NCBI RefSeq assembly: GCF_032854445.1
Contig: NC_088295.1
Location: 34,750,510-34,814,509 of the forward strand
Direction: 5' to 3'
DNA from: Liolophura sinensis
Lineage: Eukaryota; Mollusca; Polyplacophora; Chitonida; Chitonidae
Length of the DNA: 64,000 nt
Shown: positions 39,438-51,700 of the stretch, one piece after another
How the letters are laid out: each line of letters starts with the position of its first letter
How positions within the stretch are numbered: the stretch's first letter is position 1
Made by a program: the position numbers and the translations under genes
The notes under the pieces: model-generated
Told to the model about the DNA's origin: nothing
The model's input: only the letters and a program-made list of their open reading frames with translations
The model's database searches: none

Positions 39438-39506
<69 letters not shown>
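39438..39506. repeat. Compound (TA)n-(CA)n microsatellite
   Basis: About 28 TA dinucleotides are followed by six CA repeats. It lies about 570 bases before the 5'UTR exon. Confidence 0.95.
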
Positions 39507-40077
39507 TTGATAAAGTATCCCACATGAAGTACAAAAAGCATTTACATTTTTATTTTTGTGGTATTGCATGAGGAAAATATAAGTTGAAAGTAAGCCAAAT
39601 CACAGACATTGAGAGCATCACAATTTGGGCCATGTTATCAATTTTAACCAGTCAAGTGAGAAATTTTTGTAATTCAAGAACCCAGCTGTTTCCATTGACA
39701 TCACCTGAACCCAGTTTTGCCTTCTAACCATATATGTGTTGGGTAAGAGTGACCTGACACTGGATTTCCAGTTGGTCTAATACGGCATGTCAGATGACTG
39801 ATATTCCAGATTAAAAGTTGATTTATTGAATTACCAAGGCTGTGGCCATGGAGGCCAGTTTCCACTTCCTCTTCCTAAACAAGTAAAGTTATATTATTTA
39901 TTGTCTTTTCTTGCAATGTACATATGACACACATGCATGTGTATGTTAGGAGTGAATCAGACTTCATTCTGTCCAGGTCTTCAGGTGATATTAGTTTATG
40001 TATCAGTGGCAAATATTTTGTAACAGCTGGTGTGAAACAATAAATGCTGACACATCTCTGTTTACTTTTCTCTTCAG

Positions 40078-40286
40078 ATTGTCTCTGATTTGAGCCCGCC
40101 CAGTGCCGAGGGCCACCCTCAGTGAGAGATCCCTGTGACAACACCCCAGACTTACTATCTCACCAGCTGACCAGTGTCCATCACTGCCTGTCAGCAGTTG
40201 GAGTCCTACCTGAAAATCAGTGATATGCTTTCCTCAAGGCAGATACTGTAGGACTTTTTACTTAAAGAAGTAAGGAACTTATTAAG
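40078..40286 (+). other. Predicted 5'UTR exon of the cadherin gene
   Basis: It is flanked by a strong acceptor (CTTTTCTCTTCAG) and a strong donor (TTAAG then GTAAGAAAT). It has no long open frame but is less AT-rich than its surroundings. It holds one short upstream open frame, ATG at 40,225 to TAG at 40,251 (eight codons). Placement as the exon before the start-codon exon is inference from the splice signals; transcript data would settle it. Confidence 0.5.
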
Positions 40287-42636
40287 GTAAGAAATGTGAC
40301 TCACCTATGTTTTATGTGTTTTTCTCCTCTTTTACTGTATGATAAATGCATGACCTAGCCCAGGTATATGTGTTCTCTGGATAGGTCTGCTATGTAAGTG
40401 GATAAACATGAAAATAGCACTGAGCCTCAAAACTGTTATTTATTGGACATTTTGGCAATGTATGATTAATCAGGATATTTTTTTTTGGACAGGTTAAATG
40501 ACTGAACATTGTGTAAACCACAGATTTTTACTAGTGTTTTTTCTCTCTAGTATAGCCTAGCTACCTGTATCTTCTGAGATTAAAGATACTTACATGGTGT
40601 TACCTGATCTGTATTTCCCATGTGAGTTTAGCATACTATAATCACATCAAGAGATGGTCAGGTCTAAATTACAAGTTTGAGATATGACGTATTAAGAGGC
40701 TTGTAACAGTTGATTTTAACAGATGTTTTTCAACAGTACATATGTGCATATACATGTATGAGTAAGCTTGCTGGTGTCAGTACAAGTTCACTTAACTTTC
40801 CACTTGCCAACATATATTCTAATATTTTTCTTATTACATCATATAATGCATACATATGTGAATACACACGTAGGCCTACTGTAAATCTCCAACCTTTTCA
40901 ACCTCTAAAGCACCTTTTTTTCAGTGGAATTTATGCATACAATTATTTATACATTTTTTATTTATACGCAGTTTGGCAGGTGATTTTACCTATAACATCA
41001 CAATGATGAGAAAGGATAGGCCGTTTGAATTGTCCTCTGTTGATATTCAGATATTGACTGTCGGATCATAAATCATCTCCCTTTTGTTTGACCTTCTCCT
41101 GTTTGGACAAACTTTTAGGCTTTAAGCTTGTTCAGGGTCAGCTTTGCACATGTAGAAGTTGTGAGAATAGTTCACATTATGAATATTTTCTGACTCTTGA
41201 TGCTAGCTCAGTGTGTAAGTGTGATGATCGAATATCTAGCTATGACAAATAGCGGTTATGGGTCAATAGAGTCACACTACAGCCAGTGCAGGACACTGCC
41301 CTCTAACACCCCCCCCCCCCCCCCACTTCCCATGCTAACTTGCCCCAGCTGGCCATTGATCAGTTAATGTGGAAGTAATGGGTCAGGAATAGCAGTGTGG
41401 TTAAATAGCCTCAGGTGGGCTGATGGACCCCTGCCCTCATTGATCCCTGGGGAATCCAAACACTGGGTCAATCCCTACATCAAGATTTATGACCACACAA
41501 CCCTCTTCCTCGTACATGTACATTTTACGGGAGGCTGTGTTATGTGACTTAACATGTCTGACCGCACTGGTCAGTATTTGCTGTATATTACATCAGGATT
41601 AATCAAACATTGCATGCATGCCCTTGAGATCAGTTTTACACCAATGTTTGTGTACTTGTAAAGTTAGCCAGGACATGAACTACACAGTTATTGATTTCAT
41701 GGATCGCCAATTCATCTTCTACAGAGATGAAATATCAGTATGGCACTATTTACCTGTGGTGTTGAACTCATTTTGATGTGATTGTCTTCTGTGATAAGTG
41801 TGTGTGTTTCACCCACACATGCCCCAAGATGATTAGTTTGACCACAAAATTGATCGCCCAAATCATAAATAAAATATACCTTTGTCATCACCCAAAAACG
41901 TCTTTCATTCCATGTCTGTTTATTTTGAAAATGTTCTGTCCATGTTACACGCTGAAAAATTAAAGCGATAAAAAATGTGGTTGATTTTCATACACAGACA
42001 GCAGGGATTGCTGTGAAACTGTTTTCTTTTGATCAGACATACAGAGTGAAAACCATGAAGCCTTTTTTCAGAACTTTTTTTTTTGAATAGCTCATTATTA
42101 ATTGCTTGTTCATCAAGGCGAGTGATTAAAGCTCTCCCAAAAGATGTCTGAGGAGTGCTTGGCTGTCCCAAGCCAATTTAGGCGAGCAATGTACCGCTCA
42201 CCTGGTCAGATTCTGCTCATTGTAAAGCCTACATGGAGACTTACTTGAGCAGATCAGCATAAATCTGAATGTAATGGGGAGATGGGTCTCTGTGAGGTGG
42301 AAGCGGGACCCCAAGCTGTGGTTGCATCAAAAATTCCTTGTTACCCAATGTCTACAATGTATTAGTTTCTACTGTAACATTGTTCTGTCTTTATTTTGAC
42401 TTCATAATGATGAGCTGGGAAGCCAACATTTAAGGGCAATGAAATGGCGTCAAGGTCATATTGCAGAGCGTTTGACAATTTGACTGATATGACAATTAGT
42501 AATAATTAATAATTATGACAATTAATAATAATTTAGGTACAGATGCAATATGCTGAAGTTCATAGATAAATGTTACATAAACATTGTGGTTTATATGAGT
42601 CAGTCAATCTATTAAACAGTTATCTTCTTCTTCCAG
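40287..42636 (+). other. Predicted intron 2
   Basis: No coding or mobile sequence recognised. It contains a run of 16 C at 41,309-41,324. Confidence 0.5.
41309..41324. repeat. Poly-C run of 16
   Basis: Uninterrupted C16 on plus (G16 on minus) within intron 2. A homopolymer of this length is prone to length change and to sequencing error. Confidence 0.95.
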
Positions 42637-42753
42637 GGCACTAATCAGATGAGATGACAGGAAGCAGTATCTTGTGTTCTAATCCAATGAAGACCTGGAT
42701 TCCAACACGTTTTCTAATATTTCTTTATGTGTTTATTGTATGGACCAGTACAG
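42637..42753 (+). CDS. Cadherin coding exon 1: start codon and signal peptide core
   Basis: Acceptor CTTCTTCCAG; donor CAG then GTATGAT. The ATG at 42,654 opens a frame of 33 codons plus one base (phase 1), giving a basic stretch (MKTWIPTR) and a hydrophobic core (FLIFLYVFIVW). An in-frame ATG at codon 12 (42,687) would give a more compact signal peptide and could be the real start. A three-codon upstream frame, ATG AGA TGA at 42,649-42,657, overlaps the first start. Confidence 0.85.
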
Positions 42754-45700
42754 GTATGATATCTTGGGTTATATTTTCACTGTAAATCTGTCTGTATTAG
42801 CTCCACTTGCATAAGTTTATTCACATGTTAGTAAATTTTCAGATGAAATTTTTTTTGTGAAAATTCTTTTCTAACTTAAAATTGAAGGTTTACTTCAATT
42901 TTTTTTAAATCTGAGTTGTTGGCTTTTTATTCTTTCCTCTGTAATTTTAAGTTGAGCTTTGGATGGTGTTGCTTTGAATATAATAAATTGGGTTGATTGG
43001 AAAATTCTTTGTAAATTTGCATGTAAGCTGTGATAAAATGACTGAGGATTAAGTGTGCATGGAGCTGTGATGTCGGGGTTATTAACTTCCACCAGTTTTC
43101 TCAAGAAAGTACAGAGCTTTCTTTGAAGCATGATTTGCATGTACGGCATGGTGTATAGGCCGAAAGCAGTCCCAACTGTGACTTTTCACTAATTCCATTT
43201 CAGTCATGATGGTCCAAACAGAAAATAGCTCTGTATGATTTCAGACAATTTTGCGACAGTAGATTGTTATGGAATATCCCATAATAACCTCATTTAAAAA
43301 AGCAGCGAATTCCCAAAGTAATGATTCGAAGAATCTTAAGGGTCGAACTGTTATCAGAAATATGGTTAAAATTGTCTGGAGTTAAGTTTATCTCGCATGT
43401 GAAAAAAAATTTTCAGAATCTCTTCAATAAATCTTTTGAAATCTGGCCAAAAAAGTCCTAAAATATCAAGTAATTAATGTGTTTGATTTCATGAAACATT
43501 TGCCTTAATTTGAAAGACAAAAATAGCTTTCAGTAACAATTTATCCTACGTATTGAACTCGGATGCAGTAGTAATCTTGCACCATGTGTGCAGCAGATAT
43601 TTTTTGGAACAGATTTCACTGGTTTACTAATGTTTATTAACGGGTGTGATTGTGTAATGTGAATGTTTATCAAGCATGGGTTTACCGGTAATAGTCCTCT
43701 GAAACTTGTGTTATCTAAACTGTCATGTGATTGTATGTGCCTTTCAGTGCATGCGCAAGGTAAGACACAGAATGCTGTTCACTAATGAGCTGTTTCTGCT
43801 AACCCTCAAATGACATATATTCTGTTTAATCAATCAGTTTCTCTCTCCCTAGCATGAATCAGTGAACATATAGAGTTACTAAGTGTATGAATCTATTTTT
43901 TGACTAATGAATACCTATTATTTTGCATAGATTTCATGTATCTGACACTTGCACTAGCACGGTGAGCATCTTTTTATGTATAGCTCCACATGGTTAGATT
44001 TGCACACACCTGGTTTAGTAGAATATGAAGCTAGATACATATAGTTTCATGTAAGCATGGCAATTACTAATACATTAATTGGATATTATTTAAGTGTGAG
44101 TCTGCTCCATATCCCAGTAGAGGGCATGGTCTAAAGGTTCAGATGCTTGACTTTCAGTCCTCCACACGCAAAGTATTGGTTCAATTGCCTCTGGCAATGT
44201 ATCTGGCCAAGATTCCTGTACCTCCATTGCACCAGAGGCCATGTTGGCCATAAGTTGTAGGGTAGGTTAAGTTCACAACACTAACCTTGTGTGAGATCTG
44301 TATGGCATACAGTTGTGCAGGTAAAAATTAGTATAAGAGGATTCATGTCAATTTATCAGTTACATGCACTTGCCAGAGTACTGGATTACTTAAGATGCTA
44401 TGGTTTCTTCTACTCATAAACGAATCACTGTTGTTAAAGTGAAATATTCCTGAGTACAGCTATAAACATCAATCCGATTCAAATCAAACCATAGTCAGAA
44501 GATATATGTACATGTAGTTTATCCCAATACATTGAACTGGTACGACATTAATCAGAATCTGTATTAAAAGAATGGTTGAATACTTAAGTATCCAGTGTCC
44601 TGTAAAGCCTCAGTGAGTCAACAGTTTATTTCAGATGTGATATTTTATCACTTAAATGCAGTTCAAGTACCACACCTATACAGACATTATATGCTATTGA
44701 ATTTATAAACTTTATATATTTAGGCACATGAAATTATTATTTTAATCCTTAATATATCTGACGACCTATTGCCTTTTTTGTGTTATAGAGAAAGTGTGGG
44801 ATTTAAATAAAAAGTCATAAGTAAGCTCTGTATTCAGTCAGTCACTGTGAACACAAATTGACATTTGAAATGATATCTGGTGAGATCCCCTGAGTCCAGC
44901 TACGCAAGATAGATGTATGTTTATATGACAACTATTAAAGAATTGGCTTGATTTTTGATCTGAATGATTGACATAGATGTTTCCGTGTTGATTGTCCAAG
45001 CTTTCCAGAGGAAACAGGGAAATATTCTCTCCAATGATATTGGTGTTCAAGTGGTAATAAGTGAGACATGTGTATGAGCGCAAAGATGTTGTCGAGAAAA
45101 ATCACGTGTAAATGTCTCCACTCTGCACTAATTCCGGAAATCTAAAGTTTCAAAAAGCTGCAAGATCTCTTATTAAACATTTGTAGTTGAGTTAGGACGC
45201 TTACTTGAGCCAACATTTAAAGCCAGGTTGATTCTGCTTCTACTCTGAAAATCAATGTAAATGTGTTCTGTTTTGTGTTATAATATTCCAAGTAAGGTCT
45301 TTAAATGGAGATGTGCCGTCAGGAAGAACAATTATTGCTTTGATATGGATGCTCTATCTCTGGCAATGTTCAGTTTCTCCGAACAATACCCATTTATGAT
45401 ATTCCAGAGCACATGTTTAATAATGACTTTACTGTAAGCTTTTTCCATGTCTGGCTGTGATAAGGCTGTGATCCATGTAACTCAATAACTGGATGTTCTC
45501 AGTCAGAGCCTGACTGTGTCAAAACCCAGACGGAAGACTTAGGCAGAAAGCTGGAGGAAAACCTTCTCAAAACCTTCCCAAAGTCCCATAATCTTGCCAT
45601 AGCCTTTTTGAAGTTGTTTGCTTGGGAATAACTGTAAATGTACCCCTGTGCAGTAAAACATTTTGTAAGCGTCTTCCTAGAATGCCCCTATGGCAGCCTA

Positions 45701-48700
45701 GCTATTCTGCGCAAGGTTAAACAGATTTTTATGATGGCATGGATACCTCGATAACTTGGCAATATTACAAATTTGAAGAAAAAAATTGTTTCCCCAACAG
45801 AAAAATATTTGCCTTAGTTAACATCATGTACTCATTGACTTATCTATGTACATTGTCTATTTAATATAATAATAATGAAGACATTTTATATTTACACATG
45901 TATGTGCCTTAAAGTAGCTGAACTGAGTTTCTTGATATTTAGCATTCCCTGAGGAATATCCCATTAATATTCATTATTGAGATATATGTACTTGTAATGA
46001 AGTGGTCCAATTGAATCAGTTGTGTACATGCATCTAAATTGACATTCAATAACTAGGCCTTCAGGTAGAGTTCTCTACACATACATGTATGCATGATTGA
46101 GGAGTCGGACATGTCTGAGAGAAAAATGGTGATATATTTTCTTGACCAGAAGGATGAAACATTTTTGACTGCCCAGGAAAACTGTGCTATGAGCATTCAC
46201 TCCTTGTCAAGGAAACACTGAATGTTTACTGTTGCCTTGTTTCACATATTTTGTGTTTGCCTGTTTAAATGAACATCTCGTTTTGTCAACAAAGGTAGCC
46301 AGTGAAGGCTGAGGGTGCAATCTGGGGTCTTTGCCTCAAGCCTTGACTGTTTCTTTCTTGGCCAATCTGTCAGCCTACATATAACCTCAGTGTAGGACCA
46401 AATGTGTTCACTTACTTTCCTTCACACAACTTCAAATGGCCTGCAGAGTAGATGAGAGTGGTCTATGAAGGTCTATAAACATAATGTCGCCATAAATCAG
46501 TTTCATTCAGGAATCTTGTGGAAGGGAAATAACTTTGTATTTTTTTTACAAATAGACATCTAGCATTCTGAAAATACATGACAAAAAAAAAACTGTTTCA
46601 CAGTTTTGTATGTTAATCTTTACTTAATTTCCATTCATGTGTCTTTCTGTTTCTGAATTGTTGATCCACTAACTGAGGTTCAGTTGTACTAACAAAGGAC
46701 ATTGGCACTTCTATTTTCTGAACCATGCACATGTAACTTCTCTCTCTGTCAATTATTAAAATGCCCATTTCATTTTAGTACATTAATGTCCTGCATATCT
46801 TTTCCTACATGTACCTGTACATGTATACAGGTAGGTTGTGATCTTTTTGTTGGAAGTTTCACCTGACAACCTGTATATATACACATGTACATGACAGAAT
46901 CTGAGCTTCTTCAAAACATAATTTTTCTTTCACCGACTTTCAACCTGCATACAGGGACATTTGTCAAGTGGTTTTAAAACTTGAGAAAGGTTTAAGCACT
47001 AGAATTATGGTCTAAAGATAGGGAAAATACATGTATGTCGAATTTTCTTCTGATGTTTTACACCCAAAAGGCCCAAATTAATAGTACTTGCCCTTAATAA
47101 TTGTTACCCCTCAGAGTAATGTGTCTGCTGTCTGATTGGTGGATTACAGTGGATAGTCTTGCACCGTCCAAGCTCTCAGAATTCATTAAATAAGCTTCAT
47201 GTGAATGCAAGAAACTCATTAATAATACTGTAAATGTTACTCTTTGGGGCAGTAAAATAAGTATCATGTCAGGTAGAGGGTGAATCTGAATGGGGGACAT
47301 TCTCTGCCTGAAACAAGGTGGGCTAAGCTGAGTGTACTCTTTTGTCCTTCTCTGTATAAATGTGTCGTTGTTCATCATAGCAGAGAATTACTGTAATTCC
47401 TCAACCTTTTTGCATATTTGCAAGATGTTTATTCAAGCATAGTTTGAAGGCATTATTCTGTGCAGATTGATAAAATTAGACTTTCTGCAAAGCGCTGAAA
47501 TTGGCCTATCCAACCACTGTGGTTTTGTCTCCAATGTGTGATTACCGTGAAAGTTGCTCTTTCATATGCAAAAAGGTTGAGCAATTAGGGTATACCTTTT
47601 TCATACTTGTTTTGGTGGGAAATCTTGAGCGACATTGGTTGGGAAGACAAATAATTTACCATTCCAAGCATGTTAAACATTTTGATTCACCTTCTACCCC
47701 CGAATACTCCAGGGATCACAGTGTCAACATGTGACAAAAAATATTCTCTGATATTTTTGATCAAATGTGGAACTACACTGTATGCAAATTGAACTGTACA
47801 ATTTTTCTTGTGTGACATTGAGTTGCACATATTGTGTTGTTTAAAGGAACATTTATCATACAGGTAATGTCACTGGCAACAGAATGTCACAATTGGAAAT
47901 CTTGCTCTTGTAACTCCTGGTGTGAACACCTTAACTTTTGTAAGATACTACAGTATCTCTAGATGGTTAATTGGTGTCTTGTTGGAAATGCTAACTTTTC
48001 TATGAAATACAGAAAGTGCGGTGATCAAGTTTGAATAAATTTTATCTATCATGTGCTATATTATTGTTGGTATATATGATTCTTTGAATTACAATCTTGC
48101 TACATCTGTAAGATATTGCTATATTGGCCAGATATATTTTGTTTAAAATTGTGATTGATTTGATCACTCTTTCTGAGTACTGGTGTCAAAAGAACTATCC
48201 CTGTTTTTTTTTCTGCTGGAGGTAAATTCTTTTGGTGTAAGCCTAAGGTCTGTACATTTGTTGTTCTTGCAACTAAACTTTTTAAGAAATGGCTGATTGA
48301 TATGTAGAAAAAAATACATGTATAAAATGGGTGACATGTTGGTTAGTGGTTGTGGTCCACAAAAATGTTGTCAGCACCACATGCTGTTTTACAGGTGCAG
48401 TTGTGTATTTGCAAGTTTTATACATGAGCTTCATTATTCATACTTTTGTTTTTTTCCAGTTCAGGGCAACAATCCGCCTCGACTGGTCAGTTTTGATGGT
48501 TTTGCACAAGCCAAAGAAAATGCGGCTAGAGGTGTGTATGAATGTGCCTAATATAAAGATGTATGCTGCAGTGTAAGGAAAATTTGAGCTCAGAAGTCAG
48601 AACAGACAGCTGTGTGTTCTAGAACAGACTGTGTCCAGTGTGTGGATATGCCTTGAGCTACAGGAGATGCCTGCTGTGTCATAGGTACCATCAGCTGGAC

Positions 48701-51700
48701 TGCTTCCTTATCTGTTCCTGGCCAAGCTGCCTCTCTCCCAACAGCTGGAAGCTTCACTCACCCACGAGGACAACAGCTTTTGTTAGTCTGTTCACACAAC
48801 TGAACACTTTAGTCTGTAAACTATATTAACTAATCTAAGGTGTACAAAGTCTTACGCTTTTCTCTGCTGGAAAAAAATAAGAAGAAAATACACTTTGTAG
48901 GCATGAATGATATTTTACAGTAAGTTGTAATTGGTGAACATATACCAGCTTGTCAACAGAACCACAAACATACAATTGCCAGCTTGACATCAGCCTCTTG
49001 AGGAGGCAAACCAACCTTGTAAAAACTTGTAAAGCCACGGAGATTATGTATTTGAAACAGTGTTGAAGTTCTTTGTTAGGTCAGATATACTTTATTATAC
49101 CTTCAATGATTATGAAATCGCTTAAATACACACCATTGTAGCCTTTTTTGTGGTGGTCTAATTCACTGAAATGCGTTAGACACAAGGAAATAAATATAAT
49201 CAGTTTGCATATGTATAAACTAATTTCATCTGACATTGAAAGCCATAAGTAATTCACTGTGGAGGTGTATATGAATACATTGAAGTCCCTCTGCCAGACT
49301 AATTTTGATAATTTTGGTGGGAGATGTCACAATGAAAAGAAGACCACAAGTCACATCAAAGGATAATTCCCTCGTCATTCAGGGCAAGTCAGACATTCTA
49401 TCCCCATCAGCCCAGTGTGGTCACCTTTAATAGCTGAATGAGGCTGAAAAAGGTGATTCTTTCCATACACACACTAGTGTATAGGCCTACATGTGCAGCC
49501 TGTTTCTGTCACAGGAAGTGGATAAACAGAACTCTGTACAAGGATATAATTCAGTGTATGGTCGACAATTTGGATGTACAGTTTGAATTCTTGAAGAAGT
49601 GAAGGTGCTATATGTAAACACCACACATGTACCATGAGCATGCATGGTTTACAAGAGTATTATCAGCCATAAAGAAATTTTCTTGCGTACATGAATCCCA
49701 ATATTCAAAACATTTCAAACATGAGTCTAAATTTGCAGCTATTTCTTCCCCCTCCATCTTTTCATGTCTGCATTTATTTTATCTGATTGCGTCATAGCAC
49801 TGCAGTATAGCCCATAATGGCCCTCCGAATAAACCCCTTCAGTACAGGGCAGCATGAGCTACCAATCAAGCAATATTCCCGGCAAAACCATACAGTTGTG
49901 ATTATTCCAAGGAGCGGGAAATATATAATATAATTGATCATTGTTGAATTCTTTAAGCTGTCAGTTAAAGACACCTCATTTACAATCTCATTTACAGTAA
50001 TACATTGTTTCAAAATTGTTGCAATGTACTAGTGCATGTATGTGGGTGTATTTCTAGGTATGTATCTATTTCCACAACTGCTAACACCTGCCAACACCAT
50101 GATCAGGTATGACAAATCACAAACATTTAAAACCAAGCTTGCAGTTTGGATGTTTCATTCCACAGATGCTTTCCTTTCACCTAAATATCTTTTTATGGCC
50201 TGGTTAGACATGTAAAATGTCTTGGATTCCAATCTCTGTCGACTTGACAAAATAGTCGTAGCTTCAGATTTACCTTGTACGTGATTGCTTGTTTGAGACT
50301 GTCTTGTCATTTGTCAAGACTCTTGTCCGATCGTTTGGACCTGTCCGTTATGCCTACATGGCCAGCCATCTGTTCCTAGAGATTGGACACGAACAGCATG
50401 GGTCCTACATCGGCACGCCACCGATCCGCCGTTCCGACTTATGAGCTCCTCCCTGATAGGGGAAGTTTCTGTTGATGATAATGTGAGGGTATTATGTGAC
50501 TCTTCCAGGCACACTTATCAAAACAATAACGGCCACAGACGCAGATGGCCCCAATGAGATCACCTTTGAAGTGGACCACAACAGCCCTGAGACTCAGAAC
50601 CTTGTGTATCTGGGGAATCCCAATGGGACCAGCACTTCAGGGCGTTTTGTGGATGTGTTCCTCAACGTGAACAACCTGGACAGGGACTCTGTGAGTATAG
50701 AGACATAGAGCCAAATATCCAGAAAATCTGATGGTGTGGTCAAATCCAGACAGCCTGTTTTTGGCTACTTGCTTTAGTTCATGTTGTTTGTTTGCCTGGT
50801 CTGTACTTTGTTGAGCCTAGCACTGCCCTATTCACGTACATCTGGAAATTTGCTCTTACCATTCCAATCATAATGTCTTCATAGTGTTCAGTTTTACACT
50901 GAATCTTGAAGTAGTCTGATTCTATAAAGTCTCAAATTCTGTATTGGCAAACTTTTGAAGTTACATGTAAAACTCAAAGCGAAATCTGCCATGTAATCAA
51001 TTCAAACTTCTGGCAAGACAACGGGCCAAAACGGAACTTGATCTCACAGCAGGACACATTTTTAAATTATCCATACATGAACTTGTGAACTTCACAAAAT
51101 GCTGTGTGGTTTTTCTTTTGGTTTGAATGCTGTTGGTTAAGGGAAGATGTCCAATTCTTGATGTTTGAAAGACAAAAGATGCATAAACAATTCAAAATAA
51201 GTTTAGGTAGGTTGTTATTGATACTGTTGTCATCAAAAGTGTATACATGAAGTGTTATATCAGGCTTTACAGCTGTATCCTAAAACCAGACTCATTATAA
51301 AGTATAAAAACAATTGAAGTTTAATCCAGCTTGTTTTTGTTAAACATTTAAATTTCACTCCGCATGAGTGAAGGCAGCTATGGGCAGTTTCTGGCTTCAA
51401 ATGGCTGAGCCCGTAACTCTCTTTGAATGAGTTTTACAAGATGATCATGATGAACCTATGTACTAGTTATTCATTAATCTTTTTGTACACATTTTTTATT
51501 TGGGATAACCACATATCAGCCTGTGTAATGTGATATCTAACATCATAAAATATGAGGTTTTGAATTACAGGATATCACAAATGTTTTACAGATTTGATTA
51601 AAATTTTTAAAACTTTAAATGTTGGTGCTGAAGAAAACCTTGCTTGTTTTTCAGTTAAATTATGAGGATTGTAACAAACCAAATATGCATGTCTTTTCTG

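Larger units (their letters stand above)
17088..40077 (+). other. Predicted intron 1 (23 kb) of the cadherin gene
   Basis: It is bounded by the donor at 17,088 and the acceptor TTTTCTCTTCAG ending at 40,077. I found no splice-flanked coding stretch inside it. Recognisable contents are listed separately: a MITE (21,978), SINE copies (23,740 and 31,545), a Tc1/mariner-like element (27,446) and TA/TG microsatellites (30,966 and 39,438). The palindrome TACATGTA recurs throughout. The rest is unassigned AT-rich sequence in which any enhancers could not be recognised by eye. Confidence 0.45.
43760..48459 (+). other. Cadherin intron (4.7 kb) with a diverged SINE and a MITE
   Basis: It holds SINE-like sequence at 44,112-44,492 and the MITE at 47,391-47,590. 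The remainder is AT-rich and unassigned; the region 42.1-47.0 kb showed no splice-flanked coding stretch besides the micro-exon. Confidence 0.6.

Noticed and set aside
48465-48531. Alternative acceptor at 48,464 for the third coding exon
   Set aside because: It shifts the frame and destroys the NNPPRLVSFDGF sequence, which fits a cadherin N terminus.
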